Positions 18,754 to 28,899 of a stretch of 64,000 bases of DNA are shown here, piece by piece. How positions within the stretch are numbered: position 1 is the first letter of the stretch; every line of letters starts with the position of its first letter. The notes beneath the pieces were generated by a model. It ran no database searches and was not told the origin of the DNA. It worked only from the letters and a program-made list of their open reading frames with translations. A program made the position numbers and the translations under genes. Source of the stretch: Candidatus Delongbacteria bacterium (GTDB lineage: Bacteria > CAIWAD01); NCBI GenBank assembly GCA_020634015.1, contig JACKCN010000001.1, forward strand, positions 603,001 through 667,000, in the 5' to 3' direction.

Positions 18754-20535
18754 TCATTGCACAGGATGGTTAAGCAGATTTTCGGCCCAGATCGGGAAAC
18801 TGGGGAAACGCTCGCGCATGCATTGCTGGCAGGTCCGGGCGATTTCCTCGGCACTGTCCAGCGCCATGATCCGCCGTGTGAGCTGACGTGCTTCCTTCTG
18901 GCTCATGGAGCGGATCAGCATCTTGATTTCCGGCAGAATCACGGGGCTCACGCTCAGCTCATCCAGGCCCAGTCCCACCAGCAGCATGGTCGCACTGGGA
19001 TCGCCGGCCAGCTCACCGCACATGCCCACCTGGATGCCAGCCTTCCGACCCGCCTGAACGGTCAGCGCGATGCTGCGCAACACGGCGGGATTCAGGCTGC
19101 TGAACAGGTGCCCCACCAGCTTGTTGTTGCGGTCCACGGCCAGCAGATACTGGGTCAGGTCGTTGGTGCCAATGGAAAAGAAGTCCACCATCCGGGCCAG
19201 CTCGGGCGCACACAGCACGGCGCTGGGCACTTCGACCATGATGCCCACCTTCATCGATTCGTCAAAGCTGATGCGGCTCTCGCGCAGTTCCTTCTTCACC
19301 GATTCGAGCACGTCCAGGGCCTCGCGCAATTCGTCGGTGCCGCTGATCATGGGAAACATCAGCCGCACGTTGCCCAGTTCGCTGGCCCGCAGGATGGCAC
19401 GCAACTGGGTCCGGAACATGCGCGGCCGATCGAGGCTGACCCGGATCGCACGCCAGCCCAGAAAGGGATTGGCTTCGCTGGGAAAGTCCATCCCGGCGGG
19501 CTGCTTGTCGCCGCCCAGGTCGAAGGTGCGGATGGTGAGCGGATGCGGGTGCATCGCCCGGGCCGCCTCCACGTACTCGCGGTACTGGTATTTCTCGCTG
19601 GGCATGCTGCGCGCGGCCAGGTACAGGTACTCGCTGCGGAACAGGCCCACGCCCCGGCCTCCACTGCGGATCACCTTGTCCAGCTCGCTGGAGAGCTCGA
19701 GGTTGCAGGAGAGCTCGATCGTGTGACCATCGCGTGTCACGGCCGGCGCGTCCTGGATCTCGCTGAGCGCCAGCTCGAATTCCTTGAAGACCTGACGCGC
19801 TTCCCGGAAGCGCTTGGTGGTGCGCACGGACGGGTGCACGTAGATTTTTCCGGTGCTGCCGTCCAGAATCGCCAGGTCCCCATCCTTGACGTGAGTCAAC
19901 ACGCCTTCGGCACCCACGATGGCGGGCACCCCCACACTGCGGCAGAGAATGGTGGTGTGACTGGCCAGGCTGCCCTTTTCGGTGATCAGGGCCAATACCT
20001 GGTCCGTGTCCAGCTCGGCGGTTTCCGAGGGACTGAGGTCGTCGGCGACCAGAATGAACGGCACGTCGGAGCTGCGCAACTTGCGACGTCGGCGCCCCTG
20101 CAGTTGCTCGATCAGCCGGCGTCCCACGTCTTCCAGGTCCGTGGCACGCTGGCGCAGGTACTCATCCTTGAGTCCGCGGAATTGTTTCACAAGAATCTGC
20201 AGGCATTGCTGGAGCGCATAATCGGCGTTGACCCGCTCGGTGCGGATCATGCCATCCACGGGTTCCAGCAGCATGGGATCCTGCAGGATCAGCAGGTGAG
20301 CCTCGAAAATGCCCGCACTCTCGGTGCCCATGCGATTGGCCACCTGGTCCAGGGTCTTGCGAATCTCCTTCGAGGTGCGATCGAGGGCCCCCTGGAAACG
20401 ACGCAACTCGGCGTCGACTTCATTGTCGCGCAGGGAGCGGGGCTGGACATTCAGCGAATCGCTGGCGCGCACCTGTACCGGCCCGATGATGATGCCGGGG
20501 CTGACGCCAATGCCACTCAAACGGATCTCGCCCAT
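18754..20535 (-). CDS. ptsI: PTS Enzyme I (phosphoenolpyruvate-protein phosphotransferase)
   Basis: 593 residues, full length. It autophosphorylates from PEP and passes phosphate to HPr in the cytoplasm. The swivelling domain carries the phosphorylated histidine at His193 in GSLASHTTIL, an unusual variant of the usual GGRTSHTAI. The PEP-binding barrel shows RSEYLYL and FFSIGTNDLTQY. The ATG overlaps the region of the HPr stop, with GAGGAGTGAG acting as ribosome site, so translation is coupled to ptsH. It is the last PTS gene of a leftward run that also encodes EIIC and EIID. Confidence 0.95.
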   Translation of the reverse strand: MGEIRLSGIGVSPGIIIGPVQVRASDSLNVQPRSLRDNEVDAELRRFQGALDRTSKEIRKTLDQVANRMGTESAGIFEAHLLILQDPMLLEPVDGMIRTERVNADYALQQCLQILVKQFRGLKDEYLRQRATDLEDVGRRLIEQLQGRRRRKLRSSDVPFILVADDLSPSETAELDTDQVLALITEKGSLASHTTILCRSVGVPAIVGAEGVLTHVKDGDLAILDGSTGKIYVHPSVRTTKRFREARQVFKEFELALSEIQDAPAVTRDGHTIELSCNLELSSELDKVIRSGGRGVGLFRSEYLYLAARSMPSEKYQYREYVEAARAMHPHPLTIRTFDLGGDKQPAGMDFPSEANPFLGWRAIRVSLDRPRMFRTQLRAILRASELGNVRLMFPMISGTDELREALDVLESVKKELRESRISFDESMKVGIMVEVPSAVLCAPELARMVDFFSIGTNDLTQYLLAVDRNNKLVGHLFSSLNPAVLRSIALTVQAGRKAGIQVGMCGELAGDPSATMLLVGLGLDELSVSPVILPEIKMLIRSMSQKEARQLTRRIMALDSAEEIARTCQQCMRERFPSFPIWAENLLNHPVQ

Positions 20536-20538
20536 CTC

Positions 20539-20805
20539 TCACTCCTCGTGGAAGCGATCCATGAACAACTGGCGCAGGTCGGCCAGCAGCTTGTCTTCGT
20601 CGGGACCGTCCACCTCCACGGTGACCGGTGCTCCACTCTCGGCCTCGAGCAGCAGCACGCCCATGATGGACTTGCCGTTGACCCGGTTGCCCTCCTTCTC
20701 CAGCCAGAGCTCGGCCTGGTAGCGGGCGGCCACCTTGACGATGTGTTGAGCCGGTCGGGCGTGAATGCCCAGTTGGTTGCTCACCAGCAGATCTTCGCGA
20801 ATCAT
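20539..20805 (-). CDS. ptsH: HPr phosphocarrier protein
   Basis: 88 residues from the ATG at 20805. This start places the two regulatory residues exactly where the family has them: His15 in GIHARPA, which takes phosphate from Enzyme I, and Ser46 in NGKSIMG, the target of HPr kinase in other bacteria. An upstream in-frame TTG at 20835 would shift both by ten, so I rejected it. The intact Ser46 context suggests that an HPr kinase/phosphorylase may exist elsewhere, but none is in this window. It lies between the EIID gene and ptsI. Confidence 0.95.
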   Translation of the reverse strand: MIREDLLVSNQLGIHARPAQHIVKVAARYQAELWLEKEGNRVNGKSIMGVLLLEAESGAPVTVEVDGPDEDKLLADLRQLFMDRFHEE

Positions 20806-20850
20806 TCCGGCCCCGATGCTGTCATTGGCCCCCAAAGGCCCGTTGATGGT

Positions 20851-21588
20851 TCAGCCATGCGCCGTGACACCAAGGTTGGCGCTCAGGAGCGCCAGCAGGG
20901 CCAGCCCTCCAAGAAACAAGGGCAACGCCCAGCCACGCTCGGGCAGCTGCCAGGAGATGATGGTCACGGCTCCCAGTCCCAGAATCTGTGCCCAGCTGTG
21001 CCCGCTGAGCTGCACCTCCATGAAGCTGGTGCCCAGGAAGATGCCCGAGAACAGGGCAAAGAACCGACCCATCCACAGATTCAGCGGATGGCGGGTCAAC
21101 TGCTGGATGTCCAGATGGATCCGGCTGCCCAGTTCCAGCCCTCGCACCAGCCCACGCCAGCGGATCCAGAGGTGCAGGATGTTGTAACCCAGAATGCCCA
21201 CCCCGATGCAGAGCAGCGCGGCGGTCACGAATCCTTCCAGCCAGAGAATCAGCCCCAGGCAGGCCAGCACGCCGGACAGCGGTTTCAGGTAGTACCAGAA
21301 CAGGCGATCACCCACCGCTCCCAGAGGCGCCACCGAGGCCCGTTTGAGGCGCTCGAGCAGTTCGCCCTGCTCATCCTCCTCCATCCGGACCGTGGCCCCG
21401 ATGATATAGCCGGCCAGGTAGGGATGGGAATTGAAGAATCCGAACGCCCGCAGCATGCGTGCCCGCCGTCCCGTGTTACGCTTGCGCAGGGTGGGCAGCA
21501 GGGCCCAGAGAATGCCCAGATGGGTCATGCCCCGGTAGTTGATCAGGGCCTGGTTGAAGAATGAGCGCAGGAACAGGCTGGCTCTCAT
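20851..21588 (-). CDS. PTS mannose/fructose/sorbose-family EIID component
   Basis: 245 residues from the ATG at 21588, which overlaps the EIIC stop as ATGA. EIID pairs with EIIC to form the membrane translocator of mannose-type PTS permeases. The N-terminal part is cytoplasmic (RSFFNQALINYRGMTHLG), followed by GAVGDRLFWYYLKP, a loop strongly typical of EIID, and hydrophobic segments in the C-terminal half. It is slightly shorter than classical ManZ (~280). No EIIA or EIIB gene is adjacent. Confidence 0.9.
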   Translation of the reverse strand: MRASLFLRSFFNQALINYRGMTHLGILWALLPTLRKRNTGRRARMLRAFGFFNSHPYLAGYIIGATVRMEEDEQGELLERLKRASVAPLGAVGDRLFWYYLKPLSGVLACLGLILWLEGFVTAALLCIGVGILGYNILHLWIRWRGLVRGLELGSRIHLDIQQLTRHPLNLWMGRFFALFSGIFLGTSFMEVQLSGHSWAQILGLGAVTIISWQLPERGWALPLFLGGLALLALLSANLGVTAHG

Positions 21589-22292
21589 CCTGCCATCTCC
21601 AGAAATATCAAATAGATGCCCACGCTGCCGAGCCAGCCCAGCAGCAACCAGGGACCTGGGCGCCGCCCGGTTCCAAGTTTCATTCCGGTGCCCACCGCCG
21701 TGGCCAGCACCATCCACTTGAAGAGCGTGGGGGCGGCTGGCAAAAGGCGTTGTCCCTGCAGCAGGAGGCCCGCGACCGGTGTCGCCAGCAACAGCACCAG
21801 CAGGCCGAAGGTGGCCGCCATGACCGCCGTGCCCAGCATGGCCAGCCAGAACAGCCGGTCCACGGATTCAGGTTCGTCACGCTCCACGGCCTGCTCGAAG
21901 CGGTCGTACCAGAAACGCGTATTCACCTGGCGCTGCCAGTGAGTGTGCCAGGCGGCCAGATAACTCAGACCCACCGCAAGCAGCAGGCCCGCGAAGATGC
22001 GTGCTTCGGTGGAATCGGCCGGGTCGCCGGCCAGATTGACCGCCACCAGCCCCAGAAATCCACCCAGGACCGGGTCGGGTGGCGAAGCGGCGCCGAGGGG
22101 CATTTCGCGCAGCAGCAGCAGTTCCAGACTGAGCCCCATCCAGAGGCCCGTCTCCAGCTGCCCCGTCAGCAGGCCAGTCAGAGGCAGCAGCACCGCAGGT
22201 CGGCCGATCAGGAACTGGCCCACCGCCCAGGTTTCAAGATAGATGGCCGCCGTGGCCAGAGCCGACAGGCACAGGGGCAACAGACCGTTCAC
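21585..22292 (-). CDS. PTS mannose-family EIIC component
   Basis: 235 residues with about six hydrophobic helices and a GTG start at 22292 (GGAAA upstream). The motif LETGLWMGLSLELLLL resembles the conserved ManY stretch that lines the sugar path. It is partner to the EIID gene that overlaps its stop codon. Sugar specificity cannot be read from the sequence. In many delta-proteobacteria a similar EIIC-EIID-HPr-EI cluster also carries EIIA and EIIB, which are missing here. Confidence 0.85.
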   Translation of the reverse strand: MNGLLPLCLSALATAAIYLETWAVGQFLIGRPAVLLPLTGLLTGQLETGLWMGLSLELLLLREMPLGAASPPDPVLGGFLGLVAVNLAGDPADSTEARIFAGLLLAVGLSYLAAWHTHWQRQVNTRFWYDRFEQAVERDEPESVDRLFWLAMLGTAVMAATFGLLVLLLATPVAGLLLQGQRLLPAAPTLFKWMVLATAVGTGMKLGTGRRPGPWLLLGWLGSVGIYLIFLEMAG

Positions 22293-22394
22293 GGGGTTTC
22301 CGCTGTTTTGGAATGCCGCGATCGTGTGGGGAAATCGATCACCATACCGCCGGGCTGCCCCGATCCGCGTCGGGAGCGGCAGCCCTGGCGCACA

Positions 22395-23429
22395 TCAATA
22401 GTCGCGTTTCAGCAGCCAGCTGGCGTAGTCCCGCAGCCGGCCGGTCTCAAGGCGGGATTCGGCAGCATCCAGAATCCTGAAAGCCTGTCCGAAGAGATCA
22501 TCCACGACCTGCTGACCGGCATCCAGGACTCCGCCCTGCACCAGCAGGTCCTTCATTTCAAGCAGGCCTTCCTCGGAGGGTGCCCCCGATTGCAGCAATT
22601 GCTGGAAGCGGGCACGCTTGTGTCCTCCAAGAATCTCAAGGGCCTTGAGAGTGACGAAGGTCTTCTTCTGCATGGCCATGTCGGAACCGACCCGCTTGCC
22701 CAGGATTTCGGTGCTGGAGAGATAGTCCAGCAGATCGTCCTGGATCTGGAAGGCCTTGCCGATGCAGGCGCCATACCGTTCGAGGATTTCCACGTTCGCG
22801 GGAGTGGCGCCACCCGCCATGGCTCCGATGCGGGTGGACATGGAGATCAACCGCCCGGTCTTGCGGGCAATCATGTCTTCGTAGCCCGCCAGATCCACCT
22901 GGGAACTGGTTTCGAATTCCTTGTCCAGCGCCTGGCCCTCGCAGACTTCCACCACCGCTTCGGTGAAGGTGCGGATCTGCATGGGCAGCTGTTCCGAGGC
23001 GGAATTGCAGAGGCAACGGTAGGCGATGCCGATCAGCGCGTCACCGGCGAGGATCGCGGTGCCTTCGTCCCAGCGGGCGTGAATGGTGGGCTGACCGCGC
23101 CGGACCAGATCCTGGTCCATGATGTCGTCGTGCACCAGGGTGAAATTGTGCAACAGCTCCACGGCCACGGCCACATCCAGCACGCTGGTCTGCTGTGCCC
23201 CGACGGCTTCGGCGGAAATGATCACCAGAATGGGCCGGATACGCTTGCCCCCGATGCCCATGATGTAGCGGATGGGATCGTAGAGCGAGGCGGGGCGGGG
23301 GTAGGTGGCCAGCACCTCATCGATGCGCTGCTCCACCGCCTGCCTGGTCTCGGCAAAGGGACCCGGCCGACTGTCGGCGGCCGTGTCGGGGTGCGTACCG
23401 CCAAGCGGGCTGGAGGATCCGCTGCTCAA
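22395..23429 (-). CDS. Trans-isoprenyl diphosphate synthase (FPP/GGPP-synthase family)
   Basis: 344 residues, with a TTG start at 23429 and GGGGAG just upstream. It condenses isopentenyl diphosphate onto allylic diphosphates. Visible motifs are GGKRIRP (60-66), the first aspartate-rich motif DDIMD (101-105) and the second as FQIQDDLLDYL near 238. The residue five before the first motif is Phe, which in this family tends to limit products to short chains (C15-C20); this is only a hint. The frame nearly abuts the response-regulator stop, so the two are co-translated. About 100 bases separate it from the EIIC gene. Confidence 0.9.
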   Translation of the reverse strand: MSSGSSSPLGGTHPDTAADSRPGPFAETRQAVEQRIDEVLATYPRPASLYDPIRYIMGIGGKRIRPILVIISAEAVGAQQTSVLDVAVAVELLHNFTLVHDDIMDQDLVRRGQPTIHARWDEGTAILAGDALIGIAYRCLCNSASEQLPMQIRTFTEAVVEVCEGQALDKEFETSSQVDLAGYEDMIARKTGRLISMSTRIGAMAGGATPANVEILERYGACIGKAFQIQDDLLDYLSSTEILGKRVGSDMAMQKKTFVTLKALEILGGHKRARFQQLLQSGAPSEEGLLEMKDLLVQGGVLDAGQQVVDDLFGQAFRILDAAESRLETGRLRDYASWLLKRDY

Positions 23430-23430
23430 C

Positions 23431-23814
23431 TCACTCCCCGTCGACAGGATCGCTGAAGGCTTTCTCGATCAGCGCGGCCATGGCCTGCAACTTGACCGGC
23501 TTGACCAGATAGGTGTACCCGTCGTTCTCGATGGTCTTCAGAATGGTCTCGGACGATGGATATCCGGTGAGCACGATCACCCGAACGGCATTGTTCAACT
23601 TGCGGATCTTCTGCAGGAGAGTCAGCCCATCCATGTGCGGCATCTTGATGTCGGTGATCACCAGATCGAAGTTTCGCTCCTTGAACACCTGCAGGGCCAT
23701 GTCTCCATCGGTGGAGCTGTAGGCCTGATAGCCCAGCTCGCCCACCAGCTGGGCCAGGATTTCGCACTGGGTGGGATCGTCATCCACGATCAGGATCTGC
23801 TTGCTGTCGTCCAT
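23431..23814 (-). CDS. Single-domain response regulator (CheY-like receiver)
   Basis: 127 residues from the ATG at 23814 with AAGGAG. A complete receiver domain and nothing else: acidic pocket Asp11-Asp13, phospho-acceptor Asp55 (ITDIKMP), switch Thr83 (LTGY) and Lys105 (LVKP). With no output domain it must act by protein contact or in a phosphorelay. No histidine kinase is nearby, so the partner is unknown. It is the first gene of the leftward run into the prenyl synthase and PTS genes, and diverges from mpl. Confidence 0.92.
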   Translation of the reverse strand: MDDSKQILIVDDDPTQCEILAQLVGELGYQAYSSTDGDMALQVFKERNFDLVITDIKMPHMDGLTLLQKIRKLNNAVRVIVLTGYPSSETILKTIENDGYTYLVKPVKLQAMAALIEKAFSDPVDGE

Positions 23815-24105
23815 GTGGTGCTCCTTGTGGCGCGGGCAAACCGAGCCGGGTCTACCGGGAACGCTCGTCGGTACCCGGTCGCGTCGTTCCACGCCCGGTT
23901 CACTGCCGGTTCATGAGGTGGATCCCGGGGCGTTCCGGCGCTCGAAGTGCCGAATATAGGTTTTTGCCTCCTGCGGAATGATGGCGCCATCGCACCTCGC
24001 TCACAAGACCTGCCCCGGGGTCCGCAGCTGGGCCGGACAGGTGATTGACGTATCTTGGCGACCCGGATCGCGGGGCGGACCCCGGTCAAGCTCAAGGGAG
24101 AACAC

Positions 24106-25503
24106 GTGGCACGCTACTGGATCATCGGAATGGGTGGAGTCGCAATGGCCTCGCTGGCGGTCTGCCTGAAGGAACAGGGTCACGAGGTGGCGGGCTCCGA
24201 CGAGGGTGTCTATCCGCCCATGAGCGACTACCTGCGACACCACGGGATCCAGTGGGTCGAGGGCTATCAGGCGGACCGGCTTCCCGCGGGGGACTGGACG
24301 GTGGTGGTGGGCAATGCCGTTCCGCGGGGCAATCCGCAGCTGGAAGTGGCCCTCGACCGGGGATTGCCCCTGACCTCACTTCCCGAGCTGGTGCGCGCCA
24401 ATTTCCTGCCGGGCAAGCATTCGGTGGTGATCAGCGGCACCCACGGCAAGACCACCACCAGCAATCTCTGCGCACTGCTCCTCCTGAAGGCAGGCCTGGA
24501 CCCCGGCTGGCTGATTGGCGGCAAGCCCGACGGCCTTCCCGTCTCGATGCATTCCGGCAGCGGTCCCTTCGTGAGCGAAGGCGACGAGTACGACACGGTG
24601 TTCTACGACAAGCGCAGCAAGTTCCTGCACTACTGGCCACGCACCCTGGTGATCAACCATCTCGAGTTCGACCACGGCGACATTTTCGCCGATCTGGATG
24701 CGATCAAGGACAGTTTCCGCCTGCTGCTGCGCCTGGTGCCCGCCAGCGGCGCGGTGCTGGTCAATGGCGACAGTCCCCATGCTCTGGATGTGGTTCGCGG
24801 TGCCCTGGCCCCCGTGATCACCTTTGGCGAATCCGAATCCTGCGACTGCCGCCTGCTTGCTCATGACTGTGGCCCCAAGGGTACCAACTACCGCTTCCTT
24901 CGGCCCGACGGCTCCCGCATCGAACTGGAATCGCCCCTGCAGGGTGTCTACAATGGACGCAACATCGCGGTGGCCCTCTTGCTGGCTGCGCGCCTGGGCA
25001 TTGCCGACTCCGTGTTGCGCGAGACCGTGGCGGGCTTTCATGGTCCGGCGCGCCGGATGGATGCATACCCACTGAGCGCCGGGCGTGTCCTGCTGGACGA
25101 TTTTGCCCACCACCCCACGGCAATCCGGGAAGCTCTGACGGGAATCCGCGAACGCTGGGCCGGACGACGGATCACGGCGCTCTTCGAACCCCGTTCCAAC
25201 ACCGCGGTCACCCGTGTGATGCAGCCCGAGTTCCAGGAGGCGCTGGCTGTGGCCGATCGCGTCGTGCTGGGTCCCCTCCATCGCCCCTGGAAGTATGCTC
25301 CCGAGACTCTGTTTGACTTCCGCGCCGCGACGGAGTACTTCGCTGCCCGCGGAATTCCCTTCCTCCAGCAGGACGACGTGTCGCTCATTCCCGACTGGCT
25401 GGACGCCGACCTGCAGGAGAACGAGCTCTGGGTGATCTTCAGCAATGGCAGCTTCAATGGCCTGCGCGACCTGTTGCGCACACGTTTCGGAGGCCAGTCA
25501 TGA
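24106..25503 (+). CDS. mpl: UDP-N-acetylmuramate:L-Ala-gamma-D-Glu-meso-DAP ligase, murein recycling
   Basis: 465 residues from the GTG at 24106 (AAGGGAG five bases upstream); a longer in-frame TTG at 24055 is less likely. Mpl joins recycled tripeptide to UDP-MurNAc in the cytoplasm. It has the Mur-ligase N-terminal GxGG nucleotide fold (IIGMGGVAMASLA), the ATP loop SGTHGKTTTSN (~106-116), the central-domain FVSEGDEYDT and LVINHLEFDHGDIF, and the C-terminal DDFAHHPTAI. The last two favour Mpl over MurC. Its presence supports a DAP-type murein and a diderm cell. It shares ATGA with the next gene. Confidence 0.92.
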   Translation: MARYWIIGMGGVAMASLAVCLKEQGHEVAGSDEGVYPPMSDYLRHHGIQWVEGYQADRLPAGDWTVVVGNAVPRGNPQLEVALDRGLPLTSLPELVRANFLPGKHSVVISGTHGKTTTSNLCALLLLKAGLDPGWLIGGKPDGLPVSMHSGSGPFVSEGDEYDTVFYDKRSKFLHYWPRTLVINHLEFDHGDIFADLDAIKDSFRLLLRLVPASGAVLVNGDSPHALDVVRGALAPVITFGESESCDCRLLAHDCGPKGTNYRFLRPDGSRIELESPLQGVYNGRNIAVALLLAARLGIADSVLRETVAGFHGPARRMDAYPLSAGRVLLDDFAHHPTAIREALTGIRERWAGRRITALFEPRSNTAVTRVMQPEFQEALAVADRVVLGPLHRPWKYAPETLFDFRAATEYFAARGIPFLQQDDVSLIPDWLDADLQENELWVIFSNGSFNGLRDLLRTRFGGQS

Positions 25504-26384
25504 GTGCGGCCCGCGTACTCCAACTGCTGCGGGATGCGCTGCGCAGCCGACGGACCCGCTTCACGGCCGATTCCTTTCGCGTGGCCCGGGAGCTGGAAGG
25601 CAGACCACTGGCCGGTGTGCTGCGCAGGGCTGGCGCCATGGTGCTGGACCTGACCTTCTGCGTGCTGCTGGTCATTCCACTCTACATGGCCCTGCTGGAC
25701 CGTTCGATGCACGAAGTGAATCCCGACCTGCCATCGGTCTGGGCCTCCGGCGACAAGACCGAGACCGGAAGTCCGAATGCACGGGCCCTCAACCGGGCCA
25801 TGCTGCAGCTGGCCACCGCGAACACGCCGGAAAATCTGCCACCGGCAATGAACTACGCCCTTTCGATTGGAGACAGTGCCGCCGTGGATTCCCTGGCGGC
25901 CTTGCACGGGATGGTGGTGATGCTGGCGGCCGGTGGAGAGGATGCCTGGCGCTGGCGCGAGGGGCGCCCGATTCAGCTGAATGCGCTCTCGCTGCTGGGG
26001 AAAAGGGCGCGCACCTTCAGCCTGTTCACGGTGATTCTGGTGTACTTCACCGGATTCACCTGGCTGTTGCGGGGTCGCACGCCGGGCAAGTGGCTGCTGG
26101 GCATCCGGGTGCTGCGCTTGAATGGAAAGCCGATGGGACTCTGGGATTCATTCGGCAGGGCGGGTGGCTACAGCGCCAGTGTGTCCACGGCGTTTCTGGG
26201 CTTTCTGGAAGCGATCCGCGATTCCAACCGGATGGCCCTGCACGACAGAATCGCGGGCACGGTGGTGATTCGCAGTCCGTGGAAGAATCGGAATGGCGAG
26301 GTCGCGAAACCTACCAGGAGCCCGCGTAATACAGATCCTCGGGGCTCCGGCGCTGCAGCTCCAGAAGATGCCAGCGCAATCTGA
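25500..26384 (+). CDS. RDD-family membrane protein
   Basis: 294 residues. The start overlaps the mpl stop (ATGA), so the two are translationally coupled. The RDD pattern is visible: RRAGAMVLDLTFCVLL (Arg/Asp at the head of TM1), a long soluble loop, a second helix at YFTGFTWLLRGRTPGKWLLGIRV, and an ALHDRIAGTVVI end. RDD proteins are usually small integral membrane proteins of poorly known function, some linked to ion transport. The loop of ~130 residues between TM1 and TM2 is unusually long. The last ~25 codons overlap the convergent DinB-like gene. Confidence 0.8.
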   Translation: MSAARVLQLLRDALRSRRTRFTADSFRVARELEGRPLAGVLRRAGAMVLDLTFCVLLVIPLYMALLDRSMHEVNPDLPSVWASGDKTETGSPNARALNRAMLQLATANTPENLPPAMNYALSIGDSAAVDSLAALHGMVVMLAAGGEDAWRWREGRPIQLNALSLLGKRARTFSLFTVILVYFTGFTWLLRGRTPGKWLLGIRVLRLNGKPMGLWDSFGRAGGYSASVSTAFLGFLEAIRDSNRMALHDRIAGTVVIRSPWKNRNGEVAKPTRSPRNTDPRGSGAAAPEDASAI

Positions 26385-26826
26385 GCAACTGGCGCAGGTG
26401 CAGCAGATCGTGAGCCAGCCAGCACAACAGCAGCTGGCGGGCGCTGAGGTCACCCTGGGGATGAGCGTGCACCAGGTCCCAATCGGGCTGCTTCAGCAAA
26501 CGCAACCAGTCCAGGTTGTGGCGGCGCGCCTCGAGGAATTCCGCCAGAATGCTGTCCGGCTGGGCCTCATTGTAGCGGCGTGACACGGCCCAGCCTTCGG
26601 GATCGATGGGCGGCCAGGGCTGGTTCGGATCCTCGAGCGTCATGCGTATTCGCAGCGGAAAATCCTCGTGCTCTTCGTCCCGCAGATGGTGCATGACTTC
26701 CAGCGGACTCCAGCCCCCGCTCGCCGGCCTGCGCGTCAGTTCCTCGGGCTGGAAACCCGCAAACGCCGCACGCAGCTGTTCCGCATTGTTGGCCAGATCG
26801 GCGATGGCTCGAGCCTGAAGTTCCAT
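26311..26826 (-). CDS. DinB-like four-helix (DinB/DUF664 superfamily) protein
   Basis: 171 residues, ATG with CGGAG upstream. It resembles the DinB/YfiT superfamily of four-helix metal-binding enzymes: conserved histidines in WSPLEVMHHLRDEEHED near residue 50 and AHDLLHLRQL near 140, and an N-terminal ELxRRP..GGW segment typical of the family. Members include thiol transferases; substrate unknown here. It begins 13 bases after the oppF stop and so is probably the last gene of the peptide-transporter operon. Its 3' end overlaps the RDD gene on the other strand by 74 bases. Confidence 0.8.
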   Translation of the reverse strand: MELQARAIADLANNAEQLRAAFAGFQPEELTRRPASGGWSPLEVMHHLRDEEHEDFPLRIRMTLEDPNQPWPPIDPEGWAVSRRYNEAQPDSILAEFLEARRHNLDWLRLLKQPDWDLVHAHPQGDLSARQLLLCWLAHDLLHLRQLLRLRWHLLELQRRSPEDLYYAGSW

Positions 26827-26839
26827 GCTCCGGGTGCCC

Positions 26840-27871
26840 TTACTGGGGAGTGTGCGCGGGGTCGGTCCAGGGACAGGCCACCCAATGGCCGGGTGTCCGC
26901 TCGATCAGCTTGGGGCGGTCCTCGGCGCATTCGGTGCGTGCGATCGGGCAACGTGTACGGAATGAGCAACCCGAGGGCTTCATGATCGGGTTGGGCACAT
27001 CGCCTTCGAGCATCTTGCGATCCTTGGTCTTCACGCGGCTGGGATCGGGCAGGGGCACGGCGGCCAGCAGGGCACGGGAATAGGGGTGCAAGGGGCGGCG
27101 GTAGACATCCTGGCCTTCGCCCAGTTCCACCATGTCTCCCAGATACATCACGGCGATGCGGTCGCTCAGGTGTTCCACCACCGAGAGGTCATGGGCGATG
27201 AAGATGTAGGTCAGGTCAAATTCTTCCTGCAGGTCCTGGAACAGATTGATCACCTGGGCCTGAATCGACACGTCCAGCGCGGACACGGGCTCGTCGGCCA
27301 CGATCAGCTTGGGATTCGTGGCCAGGCTGCGCGCGATGCCGATGCGCTGACGCTGGCCACCACTGAATTCGTGGGGATAGCGCAGGGCCTGTTCGCCCGA
27401 GAGCCCCACCTTCTCCAGCAGCCAGTTGACACGGTCCCGCACTTCCTTGCCGGAAATTCCCGGGTTGGTGATCTCCAGCGGTTCTCCAATGATGTCCTTC
27501 ACCAGCATGCGCGGGTTGAGGCTGGAGAACGGATCCTGGAACACCATCTGGATGTCCTTGCGGTACTTGCGCATCTGACTGCGGCTGAGCTGGGCCAGAT
27601 CGACCCACTCACTGCCCGTGTTGAAGAGCAGCTTGCCATAGATCTCCACGTCCGGTGTGCCACTGCGCAGCACATTGACGATGGCACGGCCGACGGTGGT
27701 CTTGCCGCAGCCCGACTCGCCCACCAACCCCAGTGTCTCACCCCGGCGCAGCTCGAAGGAGATGCCGTCAACGGCACGTACTTCCGCCACCTTGCTCAAC
27801 ATCAGACCGCCGTGGATCGGAAAGTGCACGCTGAGGTTCTCGACCTTCAGCAGGATGTCCTTGTCGGCCAT
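26840..27871 (-). CDS. oppF: Peptide ABC transporter ATPase, OppF/DppF type
   Basis: 343 residues from the ATG at 27871 (AGGAG upstream; two bases after the oppD stop). Complete ABC ATPase: Walker A GESGCGKTT, ABC signature FSGGQRQRIGIARSL, Walker B LIVADEPVSALD, and the H-loop IAHDLS. The C-terminal extension has the oligopeptide-family pattern with CSFRTRCPIARTEC; in OppD/DppD relatives such cysteines have been shown to bind a 4Fe-4S cluster. It powers import with oppD and the two permeases. The symbol denotes the family; the substrate is not proven. Confidence 0.92.
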   Translation of the reverse strand: MADKDILLKVENLSVHFPIHGGLMLSKVAEVRAVDGISFELRRGETLGLVGESGCGKTTVGRAIVNVLRSGTPDVEIYGKLLFNTGSEWVDLAQLSRSQMRKYRKDIQMVFQDPFSSLNPRMLVKDIIGEPLEITNPGISGKEVRDRVNWLLEKVGLSGEQALRYPHEFSGGQRQRIGIARSLATNPKLIVADEPVSALDVSIQAQVINLFQDLQEEFDLTYIFIAHDLSVVEHLSDRIAVMYLGDMVELGEGQDVYRRPLHPYSRALLAAVPLPDPSRVKTKDRKMLEGDVPNPIMKPSGCSFRTRCPIARTECAEDRPKLIERTPGHWVACPWTDPAHTPQ

Positions 27872-27873
27872 GC

Positions 27874-28896
<1,023 letters not shown>

Positions 28897-28899
28897 GCT

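Noticed and set aside
18757..21564. 935-codon plus-strand ORF opposite ptsI, ptsH and EIID
   Set aside because: Shadow of the PTS genes, with Gln/His-rich composition.
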